A stretch of DNA of 64,000 bases from NCBI RefSeq assembly GCF_001654865.1, contig NZ_LXEO01000065.1, forward strand, positions 1-64,000, given 5' to 3'. Positions within the stretch are counted from its first letter, which is position 1, and each line of letters opens with the position of its first letter. The notes beneath the pieces were generated by a model. That model did no database searches. It was not told the DNA's origin and saw only the letters and a list, made by a program, of their open reading frames with translations. The DNA is from Buttiauxella noackiae ATCC 51607 (GTDB lineage Bacteria; Pseudomonadota; Gammaproteobacteria; Enterobacterales; Enterobacteriaceae). Below, one piece after another: positions 22,080 through 33,150 of the stretch. A program made the translations under genes and the position numbers.

Positions 22080-23084
22080 ATGCGTAAGTCAGTCATTGCT
22101 TTAATTATCATCGTGCTGGTAGTGCTGTTTACCTCGGTCTTCGTGGTACAGGAAGGTGAGCGCGGAATTACGTTACGTTTCGGTAAAGTGTTGCGTGATG
22201 ATGAAAACAAGCCGGTGGTCTACGAGCCAGGTCTGCATTTCAAAGTACCGTTTATCGAGTCGGTTAAAACCCTTGATGCACGTATTCAGACTATGGATAA
22301 CCAGGCCGATCGCTTTGTAACCAAAGAGAAGAAAGACCTGATCGTCGATTCCTATATCAAATGGCGTATCAGTGATTTCAGCCGCTACTACCTGGCAACA
22401 GGTGGTGGTGACGTTTCTCAAGCTGAAGTGCTGTTAAAGCGTAAGTTCAGTGACCGTCTGCGTTCTGAAATTGGTCGTCTTGATGTGAAAGACATTGTGA
22501 CCGATTCTCGTGGCCGTCTGACTCTGGACGTTCGTGATGCGCTGAACTCTGGTTCTGCAGGTACAGACGATGAAGTGTCTACACCTGCTGCTGACGATGC
22601 GATTGCATCAGCTGCTGCTCGTGTAACGGCGGAAACCAAAGGTAAAGTGCCAGTGGTTAACCCGAACAGTATGGCAGCGCTGGGTATTGAAGTGGTCGAT
22701 GTGCGTATCAAGCAAATCAACCTGCCAGCTGAAGTTTCTGAGGCTATCTACAACCGTATGCGCGCAGAGCGTGAAGCGGTTGCTCGTCGCCACCGTTCAC
22801 AAGGTCAGGAAGAGGCTGAGAAGCTGCGTGCTACCGCCGACTACGAAGTGACTCGTACTCTGGCAGAAGCCGAGCGTATGGGCCGAATCAGCCGTGGTGA
22901 AGGCGATGCAGAAGCTGCCAAACTGTTTGCTGACGCATTCAGCCAGGATCCAGATTTCTATGCCTTCATTCGTAGCCTGCGTGCTTACGAGGCGAGCTTC
23001 AATTCTGGTCAGGACGTTATGGTGTTAAGCCCGGATAGCGATTTCTTCCGCTATATGAAAACACCAGCGAACAGTTCACGTTAA
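22080..23084 (+). CDS. hflC: FtsH regulator HflC
   Basis: A 334-residue partner of HflK with an N-terminal membrane anchor (residues 4-24, SVIALIIIVLVVLFTSVFVVQ). The SPFH domain and a charged coiled-coil helix (RMRAEREAVARRHRSQGQEEAEKLRA) follow. It acts in the inner membrane with the bulk of the chain in the periplasm. Followed by a strong terminator. Confidence 0.97.
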   Translation: MRKSVIALIIIVLVVLFTSVFVVQEGERGITLRFGKVLRDDENKPVVYEPGLHFKVPFIESVKTLDARIQTMDNQADRFVTKEKKDLIVDSYIKWRISDFSRYYLATGGGDVSQAEVLLKRKFSDRLRSEIGRLDVKDIVTDSRGRLTLDVRDALNSGSAGTDDEVSTPAADDAIASAAARVTAETKGKVPVVNPNSMAALGIEVVDVRIKQINLPAEVSEAIYNRMRAEREAVARRHRSQGQEEAEKLRATADYEVTRTLAEAERMGRISRGEGDAEAAKLFADAFSQDPDFYAFIRSLRAYEASFNSGQDVMVLSPDSDFFRYMKTPANSSR

Positions 23085-23104
23085 TATTCGCAAGCGTTTT
23101 ATCA

Positions 23105-23132
23105 AGAGCCGGTCTGACCGGCTCTTTTTTTA
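23105..23132 (+). terminator. Terminator after hflC
   Basis: Perfect 8-base stem AGAGCCGG / CCGGCTCT with loop TCTGA and a run of seven T. It probably ends the nnr-hflC superoperon. Confidence 0.92.
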
Positions 23133-23150
23133 TGGGTGTTAGAGGAAATT

Positions 23151-23348
23151 ATGAATTCGACAATCTGGATGGCATTAGCACTGGTATTAGTGCTCGAAGG
23201 ACTCGGACCGATGCTTTATCCGCGTATGTGGCGTCGTATGATTGCCGCTTTAATCCAATTACCCGACAACACGCTACGTCGTTTTGGCGGTGGACTAGTG
23301 GTTGCAGGTGTTGTTGTCTACTACATGTTGAGTCGAAGCGGCGGCTAA
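23151..23348 (+). CDS. yjeT: Small DUF2065 membrane protein YjeT
   Basis: A 65-residue inner-membrane protein of unknown function, with an N-terminal hydrophobic helix (IWMALALVLVLEGLGPMLYP), a basic loop, and a second helix (GGGLVVAGVVVYYML). I used MNSTIWMALA as start, with GAGGAAATT upstream, because this gives the conserved family N-terminus. Located between the hflC terminator and purA, as in E. coli. Confidence 0.9.
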   Translation: MNSTIWMALALVLVLEGLGPMLYPRMWRRMIAALIQLPDNTLRRFGGGLVVAGVVVYYMLSRSGG

Positions 23349-23428
23349 GCCACATTGAGGTAGATGATTACCATTTTGTATACTAAAAGGGCTGATCATC
23401 GAGGAAACCGATGGTAGAATCCTTTTTT

Positions 23429-23444
23429 AAGCAAACGGTGATTT
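23429..23444 (+). promoter_or_regulatory. Possible PurR operator before purA
   Basis: AAGCAAACGGTGATTT shares the GCAAACG core of the PurR consensus (ANGCAAACGNTTNCNT) and lies 7 bases before the purA start codon, where PurR sites are known in E. coli. The second half matches poorly, so this is tentative. Confidence 0.5.
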
Positions 23445-23447
23445 TGA

Positions 23448-24749
<1,302 letters not shown>

Positions 24750-24758
24750 TGATGTGAT

Positions 24759-24785
24759 GGGGTGTGCTTAGCGCACCCCAACTGT
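24759..24785 (+). terminator. Terminator after purA
   Basis: Nine-pair stem GGGGTGTGC / GCGCACCCC with TTA loop, followed by AACTGTTTT. It is separated from purA by nine bases. Confidence 0.75.
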
Positions 24786-24864
24786 TTTATCCTGCCGTTT
24801 TATCTACCTTCCCCGTTAAATAAATTAGCTGGCAACCATATGGCTGGTTTATCATCAATATATC

Positions 24865-24986
24865 TACCCGTCATACTTCAAGCTGTGGAGGTGTTGGCTG
24901 CACTCACAAACCCCAGTCACTTACTGAAGTAAGCTCTTGGGAATTTGCTCCCTTGCCGCCTATCCATAACTTGAATTATTTAGGGT
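24865..24986. repeat. ERIC (IRU) element, near full length
   Basis: A palindromic intergenic repeat of about 122 bases. Its ends are TACCCGTCATACTTCAAG and CTTGAATTATTTAGGGTA, and its core (CCCCAGTCACTTACTGAAG, then TAAGCTCTTGGGAAT) matches the known ERIC/IRU consensus. It lies in the purA-nsrR spacer and could form a long hairpin in nsrR leader RNA. Confidence 0.85.
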
Positions 24987-25037
24987 ATTGAGTATTCGCT
25001 TATGAAAAGCGTTTCCCCTCCCACCTAAGAGGTTGAT

Positions 25038-25463
25038 GTGCAGTTAACGAGTTTTACTGATTACGGTTTACGTGCTTTGATTTATATGGCGTCTTTGCCA
25101 GAAGGCAAAATGACGAGCATTTCTGAGGTAACAGAAGTGTACGGAGTATCACGTAACCACATGGTGAAAATCATCAATCAACTCAGTCGCGCGGGCTATG
25201 TGACAGCAGTGCGCGGCAAAAACGGTGGTATTCGCCTCGGCAAACCTGCGCAAACAATCCGTGTGGGTGATGTGGTGCGCGAGCTGGAACCGCTATCTTT
25301 GGTGAACTGTAGCAGTGAGTTTTGTCATATTACCCCCGCATGTCGCCTCAAACAGGCACTGGCTCAGGCGGTGCAAAGCTTTCTAACAGAGCTGGATAAG
25401 CACACGCTGGCCGATTTGGTGGACCAAAACCAACCGCTCTACAAATTATTGCTGGTGGAATAA
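25038..25463 (+). CDS. nsrR: Nitric oxide-sensing repressor NsrR
   Basis: A 141-residue Rrf2-family repressor whose iron-sulfur cluster is destroyed by nitric oxide, releasing genes for NO defence. An N-terminal winged helix covers about residues 1-70, and the three cluster cysteines lie at 91, 96 and 102 ([12 protein letters not shown]). The start codon is GTG, with AAGAGG upstream. A clear NsrR target site lies before ytfE in this same window. Followed after 39 bases by rnr. Confidence 0.97.
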   Translation: MQLTSFTDYGLRALIYMASLPEGKMTSISEVTEVYGVSRNHMVKIINQLSRAGYVTAVRGKNGGIRLGKPAQTIRVGDVVRELEPLSLVNCSSEFCHITPACRLKQALAQAVQSFLTELDKHTLADLVDQNQPLYKLLLVE

Positions 25464-25502
25464 ATCACGATTTCCTCAGCAAATGACAACGGAGGAACCG
25501 CA

Positions 25503-27971
25503 ATGTCAAAAGATCCTTTTCAGGAACGAGAAGCCGAAAAATACGAAAACCCGATCCCAAGCCGGGAGTTTATTCTCGCCCATCTCTCTAAACGTGAAAA
25601 ACCAGCCAATCGTGACGAACTGGCTGAAGAACTGAATATTACTGGTGAAGAACAACTTGAAGCGCTACGTCGCCGTCTGCGAGCCATGGAACGCGATGGA
25701 CAGTTGGTCTTTACCCGTCGCCAGTGCTACGCCCTTCCAGAACGTCTTGATTTGCTAAAAGGCAAAGTCATTGGCCACCGCGATGGCTTTGGTTTCCTGC
25801 GTGTAGAAGGTCGTAAAGACGATCTCTACCTTTCATCTGAACAGATGAAAATGTGTATGCATGGCGATATCGTGCTGGCGCAGCCGCTGGGTGCCGACCG
25901 TAAAGGCCGTCGCGAAGCGCGTATTGTGCGTGTGCTGGAGCCAAGAACCGGGCAAATTGTGGGTCGCTATTTTACCGATGCTGGTATCAGTTTCGTAGTG
26001 CCAGACGACAGCCGTCTAAGCTTCGATATCCTTATCCCGCCGGAAGGTGTGATGGGCGCGCGTATGGGCTTTGTGGTGGTCGTTGAACTGACCCAGCGCC
26101 CAACTCGCCGCACCAAGGCTGTGGGTAAAATTGTCGAGCTGCTTGGCGACAACATGGGCACCGGCATGGCCGTCGATATGGCGCTGCGCACCCATGAAAT
26201 CCCATACATCTGGCCACCAGAAGTTGAAGCTCAGGTTGCTTCCCTGAAGGAACAAGTGCCGGAAGAGGCCAAAGTCGGCCGCGTAGATTTGCGTGACCTG
26301 CCACTCATGACCATCGATGGCGAAGATGCGCGTGACTTTGATGACGCCGTATTCTGTGAGAAAAAACGTGGTGGGGGCTGGCGCTTGTGGGTTGCGATTG
26401 CTGACGTAAGTTATTACGTTCGCCCGCCAACCGCACTGGATAAAGAAGCGCGTAACCGCGGCACGTCAGTTTACTTCCCGTCGCAGGTTATCCCGATGCT
26501 GCCGGAAGTTCTGTCCAACGGCCTGTGCTCGCTCAATCCACAGGTTGACCGTCTGTGTATGGTCTGTGAAATGACTATCTCGGCAACGGGTCGCCTGACA
26601 GGTTCTAAATTCTACGAAGCGGTAATGAGCTCCCATGCACGTCTGACCTACACCAAAGTGTGGCACATGTTGCAGGGCGATCAGGAACTGCGTGAGCAGT
26701 ATGCACCGCTGGTTAAGCACATCGAAGAGCTGCACAACCTGTATAAAGTGCTGGATGTTTCCCGCGCCGAGCGTGGTGGTATCTCGTTCGAAAGTGAAGA
26801 AGCGAAGTTTATCTTCAACGCGGAACGCCGCATTGAGCGCGTTGAGCAAACTGTGCGTAACGATGCGCACAAGCTAATCGAAGAGTGCATGATCCTCGCG
26901 AACATTGCAGCCGCTCGTTTTGTTGAAAAGCATAACGAACCGTCGCTGTTCCGCGATCATGACCGCCCAAGTAACGACGCGATCACCGCGTTCCGTTCTG
27001 TGCTGGCAGAGTTGGGTCTGGAATTGCCGGGCGGGCAGAAGCCTGAACCGCGTGATTACGCAGAACTGCTGAACTCGATTGCCGATCGTCCGGATCATGA
27101 AATGCTGCAAACTATGTTGCTGCGTTCTATGAAACAGGCGGTTTACGACCCAGAAAACCGTGGTCACTTCGGTCTTGCGCTGCAATCTTATGCGCACTTT
27201 ACTTCGCCTATTCGCCGTTACCCTGACTTGCTGTTACACCGTGCAATTAAGTATCTGCTGGCGAAAGAGCAGGGCCATAAGGGCAACAGCACCGAGTCTG
27301 GCGGCTGGCACTACGACATGGAAGAGATGCTGCAACTTGGTCAGCACTGTTCTATGGCTGAACGCCGTGCCGATGAAGCTACACGCGACGTTGCCGACTG
27401 GCTGAAATGCGACTTTATGCAGGATCAGGTCGGTAATACCTTTACAGGCATTATTGCAAGCGTCACCGGTTTTGGCTTCTTTGTACGCCTGACCGATCTG
27501 TTTATCGACGGTCTGGTGCACGTTTCAACGCTTGATAACGACTACTACCGCTTTGACCAGGTTGGGCAACGCCTGATTGGTGAATCTGGTGGTCAGACTT
27601 ATCGCCTGGGCGACCGTGTAGAAGTGCGCGTTGAAGCCGTCCACATGGATGAGCGCAAGATTGATTTTGCTCTGCTCTCAAGTACTCGAGCACCTCGCGG
27701 TGCGGGTAAAACTGAGAAAGACAAAGCGAAAAAAGGCGCTAATGGTAACGGACCAAAACGTCGCCAGAGCGGTAAACGCACCAACTTCGAGCCAGATAGC
27801 ACTTTCCGTAAAGAGAAAGGGCCAGCTAAACCGAAGAAAGCGAAAGCCGACAAAAAAATCGAGAAAAACGCTGAACCGAAGGCGAAGAAACCAAAAACGC
27901 CATCGGACAAAACTCGTAAAATAGCGGCAGCCACGAAAGCTAAACGGGCAGCGAAAAAGCAACCGAGCTAG
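25503..27971 (+). CDS. rnr: Ribonuclease R
   Basis: An 822-residue 3'-5' exoribonuclease that degrades structured RNA, with roles in quality control and cold shock. Order of domains: N-terminal helix-turn-helix, two cold-shock domains, catalytic RNB domain ([13 protein letters not shown] with catalytic aspartates near residue 275), S1 domain (about 640-725). A Lys/Arg-rich C-terminal tail (about 735-822, dozens of Lys) probably binds RNA. Part of the nsrR-rnr-rlmB run. Confidence 0.97.
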   Translation: MSKDPFQEREAEKYENPIPSREFILAHLSKREKPANRDELAEELNITGEEQLEALRRRLRAMERDGQLVFTRRQCYALPERLDLLKGKVIGHRDGFGFLRVEGRKDDLYLSSEQMKMCMHGDIVLAQPLGADRKGRREARIVRVLEPRTGQIVGRYFTDAGISFVVPDDSRLSFDILIPPEGVMGARMGFVVVVELTQRPTRRTKAVGKIVELLGDNMGTGMAVDMALRTHEIPYIWPPEVEAQVASLKEQVPEEAKVGRVDLRDLPLMTIDGEDARDFDDAVFCEKKRGGGWRLWVAIADVSYYVRPPTALDKEARNRGTSVYFPSQVIPMLPEVLSNGLCSLNPQVDRLCMVCEMTISATGRLTGSKFYEAVMSSHARLTYTKVWHMLQGDQELREQYAPLVKHIEELHNLYKVLDVSRAERGGISFESEEAKFIFNAERRIERVEQTVRNDAHKLIEECMILANIAAARFVEKHNEPSLFRDHDRPSNDAITAFRSVLAELGLELPGGQKPEPRDYAELLNSIADRPDHEMLQTMLLRSMKQAVYDPENRGHFGLALQSYAHFTSPIRRYPDLLLHRAIKYLLAKEQGHKGNSTESGGWHYDMEEMLQLGQHCSMAERRADEATRDVADWLKCDFMQDQVGNTFTGIIASVTGFGFFVRLTDLFIDGLVHVSTLDNDYYRFDQVGQRLIGESGGQTYRLGDRVEVRVEAVHMDERKIDFALLSSTRAPRGAGKTEKDKAKKGANGNGPKRRQSGKRTNFEPDSTFRKEKGPAKPKKAKADKKIEKNAEPKAKKPKTPSDKTRKIAAATKAKRAAKKQPS

Positions 27972-27977
27972 CCTTGA

Positions 27978-28053
27978 AAGGGTGGATGGTACTTTGTTAT
28001 CCACCCTGAAACTGCTTTTTGTAAGTCGGATTAGCGTAAGCGACATCCGACAT
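27978..28053. repeat. Pair of REP-like palindromes after rnr
   Basis: First unit: GGGTGGAT / ATCCACCC arms (27979-28004), also able to act as a terminator-like hairpin. Second unit: AGTCGGAT and ATCCGACA arms around TAGCGTAAGCGAC (28023-28052), a typical enterobacterial REP form. Both fall in the 132-base rnr-rlmB spacer. Confidence 0.65.
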
Positions 28054-28103
28054 TTACGAGCAAATTAACACTGGTGCATCAGCACCTGAAATGAGTAACA
28101 GTA

Positions 28104-28835
28104 ATGAGTGAAATGATTTACGGCATTCACGCCGTCCAGGCGCTACTTGATAACGCCCCTCAGCGTTTTCGGGAAGTCTTTATTCTTAAAGGCCGTGAAG
28201 ACAAACGTCTGATGCCTTTAATTCATGCGCTGGAAGCCCAGGGTGTGCCGGTTCAAATGGCAAACCGCCAATGGCTGGATGAAAAATCTGAAGGCGCCGT
28301 GCACCAGGGCATTATTGCTCGCGTGAAGCCGGGTCGTCAGTATCAGGAAAATGATCTTCCGGACTTGCTTGCAAGCCTGGAACAGCCATTCTTGCTGATT
28401 CTGGATGGCGTTACCGACCCTCACAACCTCGGTGCCTGCCTGCGTAGCGCAGATGCTGCCGGTGTGCATGCGGTTATCGTACCGAAAGACAGGTCTGCAC
28501 AACTGAATGCGACTGCCAAGAAAGTGGCCTGTGGTGCCGCTGAGCATGTTCCGCTTATCAGTGTGACCAACCTGGCTCGAACTATGCGTTTATTGCAGGA
28601 CTCGAACGTTTGGATCGTCGGTACTGCAGGTGAAGCAGACCACACTTTGTTCCAGAGCAAAATGACTGGCCCGATGGCGCTGGTGATGGGCGCTGAAGGT
28701 GAAGGTATGCGTCGACTGACACGTGAGCATTGCGATGAGCTAATTAGCATCCCAATGGCTGGAACCGTTTCTTCCCTCAACGTCTCCGTTGCTACCGGTA
28801 TTTGCCTGTTCGAAGCTGTGCGTCAACGCAGTTAA
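28104..28835 (+). CDS. rlmB: 23S rRNA Gm2251 2'-O-methyltransferase RlmB
   Basis: A 243-residue SpoU-family methyltransferase that modifies G2251 in the peptidyl-transferase P loop of 23S rRNA. It has an N-terminal substrate-binding domain (about 1-75) and a SPOUT knot domain with [23 protein letters not shown] and [15 protein letters not shown] motifs. In K-12 it is followed by yjfI; here aidB comes next. Confidence 0.97.
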   Translation: MSEMIYGIHAVQALLDNAPQRFREVFILKGREDKRLMPLIHALEAQGVPVQMANRQWLDEKSEGAVHQGIIARVKPGRQYQENDLPDLLASLEQPFLLILDGVTDPHNLGACLRSADAAGVHAVIVPKDRSAQLNATAKKVACGAAEHVPLISVTNLARTMRLLQDSNVWIVGTAGEADHTLFQSKMTGPMALVMGAEGEGMRRLTREHCDELISIPMAGTVSSLNVSVATGICLFEAVRQRS

Positions 28836-28843
28836 ATCCTTGT

Positions 28844-28866
28844 GGGGTGCTTTCGCACCCCGCTTT
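28844..28866 (+). terminator. Terminator after rlmB
   Basis: GGGGTGC-TTTC-GCACCCC hairpin eight bases after the rlmB stop, followed by GCTTTGT. The T run is weak, so termination may be partial. Confidence 0.65.
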
Positions 28867-28937
28867 GTGATCCCCCTCCATGCATAAGCGCTGTCACCGT
28901 CCATACTAATGGCATTGCCATTACAGGAGGGAACACG

Positions 28938-30572
28938 ATGCGCTGGCAAACTCATACCGTTTTCAACCAACCAATACCCCTCAACAACAGTAACCTTTTT
29001 CTTTCTGATATCTCGTTAACCGAGGCTGTAGCTCGTGAAGGGGCTGGCTGGGATGCGGAACTTCTGGCAAGTATCGGCCAACAACTGGGTTCGGCTGAAT
29101 CGCTGGAACTCGGCCGCCTGGCGAATGCCAATCCACCTGAATTACTTCGCTATGATTCCAGCGGTGAGCGACTCGATGATGTGCGTTTTTACCCTGCCTG
29201 GCATTTACTGATGCAGGGGTTGTGTGCCAATCGGGTTCATAATTTGCCGTGGCAGGAAGATGCGAGGCAGGGCTCATTTGTGGCAAGAGCCGCGCGCTTT
29301 GTTCAGCACGCGCAGGTGGAAGCGGGCACGTTATGCCCCATCACTATGACATTTGGTGCCATTCCTCTCTTGCTTAAGTATCTACCCAAAGAGTTTCAGC
29401 CGTGGCTAAAGCCGCTACTCAGCGATCGTTACGATGCGCACCTCTCACCTGGCGCTCAAAAACGTGGCCTGTTGATTGGCATGGGGATGACCGAGAAACA
29501 GGGCGGGTCGGATGTGCTCAGCAACACCACACGGGCTGAGGCCATCGACAAACGTGGCCCGGGTGAAATGTATCGCATAGTCGGCCACAAATGGTTTTTC
29601 TCCGTTCCACAAAGCGACGCGCATTTGATTCTGGCGCAGGCGAAAGGCGGTCTTTCTTGTTTCTTCCTGCCACGGTTTTTACCTGATGGGCAGCGTAACC
29701 AGGTTCGTTTTGAACGATTGAAAGACAAGCTCGGGAATCGTTCAAATGCGAGCAGTGAGGTTGAGTTTTGCGATGCTACGGCGTGGCTTATCGGTGAAGA
29801 GGGGGAAGGTGTTCGTTCGATTTTGAAAATGGGTGGCTATACCCGCTTTGATTGCGCGCTTGGCAGTCATGGCCTGATGCGCCGTGCGCTCTCTGTCGCG
29901 TTATATCACGCACACCAACGTCAGGCATTCGGCAAAACGCTGATCGACCTCCCGATTATGCGCCAGGTTCTTGGGCGTATGGCTTTGCAACTTGAAGGGC
30001 AAACGGCGTTTCTTTTTCGTCTGGCCCGCGCCTGGGAATCACCCGGTAATCCGCATGAGTTGGCTTATAGCCGTCTGTTTACGCCTGCTGCCAAGTTCAG
30101 CATCTGCAAAGCAGGAATCCCATTTGTTGCGGAAGCGATGGAAGTGCTTGGGGGAGCTGGTTATTGCGAAGAGAGCGAGTTGCCACGTATTTACCGTGAA
30201 ATGCCGGTGAATAGTATCTGGGAAGGGTCGGGCAATATCATGAGCCTTGATGTGTTACGTGTTCTGGCCAAACAGCCCGGTGCGATGGAGATGTTGCATG
30301 CGGAGTTTGACGAAGTTAAAGGGCAAAATCGGCATTTCGATCGTAGCTGGCGGCAGTTGCAACAGCGACTTCATAAGCCACAAGAGGAATGGGGCAGGGA
30401 AGTTGCTCGAATGCTGGCTCTTCTGGCGACAGGTACCCAGGTTTTACAGCATCTCTCTCCACCTTCAGGTGAAGCCTGGTGCCGTATGATGCTGGACTCT
30501 CGAGGGGAAAGTGTTTTACCGAATCAGGTACTTATTGATGTCCTGCTCAGAGCGACAGGGCGCGCAGGATAG
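28938..30572 (+). CDS. aidB: Acyl-CoA dehydrogenase-like DNA alkylation protein AidB
   Basis: A 544-residue flavoprotein of the acyl-CoA dehydrogenase fold. It binds DNA and is induced in the Ada adaptive response to alkylation; its exact reaction is unsettled. Visible are the FAD-binding segments TEKQGGSDV and HKWFFSVPQSDAH, and the C-terminal EVLGGAGYCEESELPR and INSIWEGSGNI-type motif. I chose ATG 28938 after AGGAGGG; an upstream ATG would give 32 unconserved residues beginning just after rlmB. In K-12 six genes lie between rlmB and aidB and are missing here. Confidence 0.95.
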   Translation: MRWQTHTVFNQPIPLNNSNLFLSDISLTEAVAREGAGWDAELLASIGQQLGSAESLELGRLANANPPELLRYDSSGERLDDVRFYPAWHLLMQGLCANRVHNLPWQEDARQGSFVARAARFVQHAQVEAGTLCPITMTFGAIPLLLKYLPKEFQPWLKPLLSDRYDAHLSPGAQKRGLLIGMGMTEKQGGSDVLSNTTRAEAIDKRGPGEMYRIVGHKWFFSVPQSDAHLILAQAKGGLSCFFLPRFLPDGQRNQVRFERLKDKLGNRSNASSEVEFCDATAWLIGEEGEGVRSILKMGGYTRFDCALGSHGLMRRALSVALYHAHQRQAFGKTLIDLPIMRQVLGRMALQLEGQTAFLFRLARAWESPGNPHELAYSRLFTPAAKFSICKAGIPFVAEAMEVLGGAGYCEESELPRIYREMPVNSIWEGSGNIMSLDVLRVLAKQPGAMEMLHAEFDEVKGQNRHFDRSWRQLQQRLHKPQEEWGREVARMLALLATGTQVLQHLSPPSGEAWCRMMLDSRGESVLPNQVLIDVLLRATGRAG

Positions 30573-30579
30573 AACAAAA

Positions 30580-30618
30580 AGCCAGCGCCATAAGGGGGGA
30601 TATTAATGGCCGCTGGCT
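30580..30618. terminator. Bidirectional terminator between aidB and yjfN
   Basis: Arms AGCCAGCGCCAT / ATGGCCGCTGGCT enclose a G-rich loop between the convergent genes. On the minus strand TTTTTGTTC follows, which suits the end of yjfN. On the plus strand the tail (AATTTATG) is weaker. Confidence 0.7.
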
Positions 30619-30621
30619 AAT

Positions 30622-30897
30622 TTATGCATAAATAATGGCTTGAACACGCCAGCCTTCAGCAAGCTGGTTTTCCTGCATTTTAACGATGCGATAGTATGAT
30701 GCTCCATGTTCGTCAGCCTTCAGAGCGATGACTTTTTCCACATCTTGCACGCTACCGGCAATACCATTTACTGAAATCATGCCGATTTCATTCAAGCCTG
30801 TCACACAATCTGCGGCAACATCTTCTGCCGATTGTGCCGACGTGGTGATTAGCCCTACAGACAGCAGTAATGAGGTTAAGGCAAGCGATCGTTTCAT
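30622..30897 (-). CDS. yjfN: Small periplasmic DUF1471 (YhcN-family) protein YjfN
   Basis: A 91-residue secreted protein. It has a signal peptide (MKRSLALTSLLLSVGLITTSAQSA) followed by the DUF1471/YdgH fold of about 65 residues (GMISVNGIAGSVQDVEKVIALKADEHGASYYRIV, ending WRVQAIIY). E. coli YjfN has been reported as a stimulator of the periplasmic protease DegP. Ribosome-binding AGGAG precedes the start. Same strand as bsmA, 154 bases apart. Confidence 0.9.
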   Translation of the reverse strand: MKRSLALTSLLLSVGLITTSAQSAEDVAADCVTGLNEIGMISVNGIAGSVQDVEKVIALKADEHGASYYRIVKMQENQLAEGWRVQAIIYA

Positions 30898-31051
30898 AAT
30901 TTACTCCTTTAATACTTACCCTAAATCAGCAGGGCATTCCTTCGCGTGGATGAACTCCAGACCTGTCCGTTGGCTGAGGTTCATTGTGCATAACAAACGA
31001 TCAGTTGACGCAAAGCTATGTAAATATGCATAAATTAAACACAGCGCTAAA

Positions 31052-31354
31052 TTACTTGCGGTACAAAATGGCCTGGGCATACCACTGACCTGGCACTACC
31101 GTCTCATCGTTTAACAAAATGACGTAGTAATCCGCTTTGGCTGCAACAGCTTTCTCTTCTAACGCTCTTTCTGCGTCCATTGGAGAGCCGTGCTCAAGTG
31201 CTGTCACTGTCCCTATTTTGGTCAAACCCTGCGTTTGATAACGCTGGATTTCCTGAGGGACTCCGGTTGCAGGCGGCGCTGGTTCTGGTGTCCCTTGTAG
31301 CACGCTACAGGCACTGAGCGTGGTCGCAAGCAACACAGCTAATAGCAATCGCAT
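31052..31354 (-). CDS. bsmA: Biofilm/peroxide resistance lipoprotein BsmA (YjfO)
   Basis: A 100-residue DUF1471 lipoprotein with lipobox LSAC (Cys at about residue 16) after a hydrophobic signal. A Pro-rich linker and a DUF1471 domain ending WYAQAILYRK follow. E. coli BsmA is linked to biofilm stress tolerance. I used MRLLLAVLLA as start; an ATG nine codons upstream would put charged residues before the signal sequence. Confidence 0.9.
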   Translation of the reverse strand: MRLLLAVLLATTLSACSVLQGTPEPAPPATGVPQEIQRYQTQGLTKIGTVTALEHGSPMDAERALEEKAVAAKADYYVILLNDETVVPGQWYAQAILYRK

Positions 31355-31575
31355 GATCGTTTCTCGTCTCTTAATAGCCATATTGTAGCCCCGGTTTTTA
31401 TCTGAGAAGAGGGAATGTTCCCATTTTGTTAGCTTCCCCGCGCTTTTTAATCACTTTCGAATGAAAATCGCTAAGCAGATCTCATAGTGAAGAATAATCA
31501 CAACCCATCAATGACTTGCCATCCATAGGACGCTGACATACAAAGGATATATCACACCGACACAGGGCTAATATC

Positions 31576-32301
31576 ATGATTGAAATATATACTGAACAGC
31601 TTGCGGGGATTGAAGTTCTCCACGCTGTACCTGCCGGAAAAAAAGAAAGCAAACTCCCGGTGGTGTTTTTCTATCATGGTTTTACATCATCAAAATTAGT
31701 TTACAGTTACTTTGCGGTCGCTCTTGCCCAGGCTGGAATTCGCGTGATTATGCCCGATGCCGATCAACACGGTGCGCGATTTAATGGTGATGACACCGCG
31801 CGGCTGTATCAATTCTGGTCGATTCTTAAACACAATATTGATGAGTTTTCGCCGCTTTATCAGGCTTTATTTGAACACTATCCCGTAGATGAGCGACGAG
31901 TTGCTGTGGGCGGTGCTTCAATGGGAGGTATGACGGCTCTTGGTATTATGGCGCGGTATCCGCAAGTATGCTGTGTGGCGTCTTTGATGGGGTCAGGATA
32001 TTTTATGTCGCTTGGACATTCGTTATTCCCACCAAGGACTGAGGAACTTGAATCGCTAAATGCACTTGCTGGTTACGACATTAACCATCAGTTGGAAAAC
32101 ATCGGTAATCGGCCACTTTTGCTATGGCATGGCGAGGAAGATGATGTGGTCCCGGCAGCAGAAACCTGGCGTTTGCAACAAGCCCTTATCGAGAAGGGAC
32201 TGGATAAACAGATGATCTGCTTGCGCGAAGCGGGCGTAAAACACCGTATTACCCCAACGGCGCTTGAGGCGACCAGCCGATTTTTTAGCGAGCATCTCTG
32301 A
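31576..32301 (+). CDS. yjfP: Alpha/beta-hydrolase esterase YjfP
   Basis: A 241-residue cytosolic hydrolase with carboxylesterase activity in the E. coli homologue (249 residues). It shows an N-terminal HGF oxyanion segment (FFYHGFTSSK), the nucleophile elbow GGASMGGMTAL with serine near residue 117, an acid in the WHGEEDDVV region and a catalytic His near the C-terminus (VKHRIT). Its TGA stop is immediately followed by the reverse-strand ulaR stop with no bases between. Confidence 0.94.
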   Translation: MIEIYTEQLAGIEVLHAVPAGKKESKLPVVFFYHGFTSSKLVYSYFAVALAQAGIRVIMPDADQHGARFNGDDTARLYQFWSILKHNIDEFSPLYQALFEHYPVDERRVAVGGASMGGMTALGIMARYPQVCCVASLMGSGYFMSLGHSLFPPRTEELESLNALAGYDINHQLENIGNRPLLLWHGEEDDVVPAAETWRLQQALIEKGLDKQMICLREAGVKHRITPTALEATSRFFSEHL

Positions 32302-33057
32302 TTACACCAGAACGACCTGCACGCCCTGAGCTTCAAGCTTTTTGACGACTTCAGGGTCTGCTTGCTTACCTGTGATCACTAAATCAATTTGCTCTGCCCG
32401 GCTAAAGAGCATTCCCGCGCGCTGGCCGACCTTCGAGCTGTCGACTAACACCGCCAGTTTGCCCACTACGCCCAGCATTTTTTGTTCAGCCATCGCCGTC
32501 AGCATATCGGTTTTATACAGCCCTTCAGCCGTTAAACCTTTTCCACTGGTAAACATCCAGTGCCCGGCATACAGCGACGTTTCGTTTTCTTGCGGCCCAA
32601 GAGTAATCGAATGGCTTTTATTATATTGCCCACCCATGATCACAACGCTCTCATGATCCTGATCGATAAGGTAATTCGCCAGCGGAAGATAGTTAGTAAT
32701 GATCTGCACGGGTTTTCCACAGATCTGCTGACCCAGCAAAAAAGCCGTCGATCCGCAGTTGATCACCACACTTTCGCCTTGTTTTACAAGGGCGGCAGCG
32801 GCACAGGCAATACGGCTTTTCTCATCGTGATTCTGCGCCAGATGAATATTCATTGGCGTCCAGCGCAGAGGCTGCTGGCTAATGGCTTCAGCTCCGTTAC
32901 GAACTTTTTTCAGCCTGCCGCTTTCATCCAGTTTATTGATATCGCGACGTGCGGTAGCAGGGGAAATCGCCAGCCGTTCCATCACTTGTTCGACAGTAAC
33001 AAACCCTGTTTGTTGGAGTAGATCGAGCAGGATCTGGTGGCGCTGTGCTTCTGTCAT
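32302..33057 (-). CDS. ulaR: L-ascorbate utilisation repressor UlaR
   Basis: A 251-residue DeoR-family repressor of ulaG and ulaABCDEF; L-ascorbate-6-phosphate is the inducer in E. coli. It has an N-terminal helix-turn-helix ([37 protein letters not shown]) and a C-terminal sugar-phosphate sensor domain ([13 protein letters not shown]). Downstream of ulaG on the same strand, ending exactly against yjfP. Confidence 0.96.
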   Translation of the reverse strand: MTEAQRHQILLDLLQQTGFVTVEQVMERLAISPATARRDINKLDESGRLKKVRNGAEAISQQPLRWTPMNIHLAQNHDEKSRIACAAAALVKQGESVVINCGSTAFLLGQQICGKPVQIITNYLPLANYLIDQDHESVVIMGGQYNKSHSITLGPQENETSLYAGHWMFTSGKGLTAEGLYKTDMLTAMAEQKMLGVVGKLAVLVDSSKVGQRAGMLFSRAEQIDLVITGKQADPEVVKKLEAQGVQVVLV

Positions 33058-33116
33058 GCATATTCCAGATTAGAGATGATTTTTAAAGATGATATTTGAA
33101 AAAGTGAGAAATACCT

Positions 33117-33146
33117 AAAAGAAAAGCCGGACATCAGCCCGGCTTT
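33117..33146 (-). terminator. Terminator after ulaG
   Basis: On the minus strand AAAGCCGG-GCTGATGT-CCGGCTTTTCTTTT forms a strong stem with a T-rich tail just past ulaG, separating it from ulaR. Confidence 0.85.
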
Positions 33147-33150
33147 AACC

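Noticed and set aside
24864-24990. CRISPR-like repeat or small RNA gene in the purA-nsrR gap
   Set aside because: Sequence is a single palindromic ERIC unit, without regularly spaced repeats.
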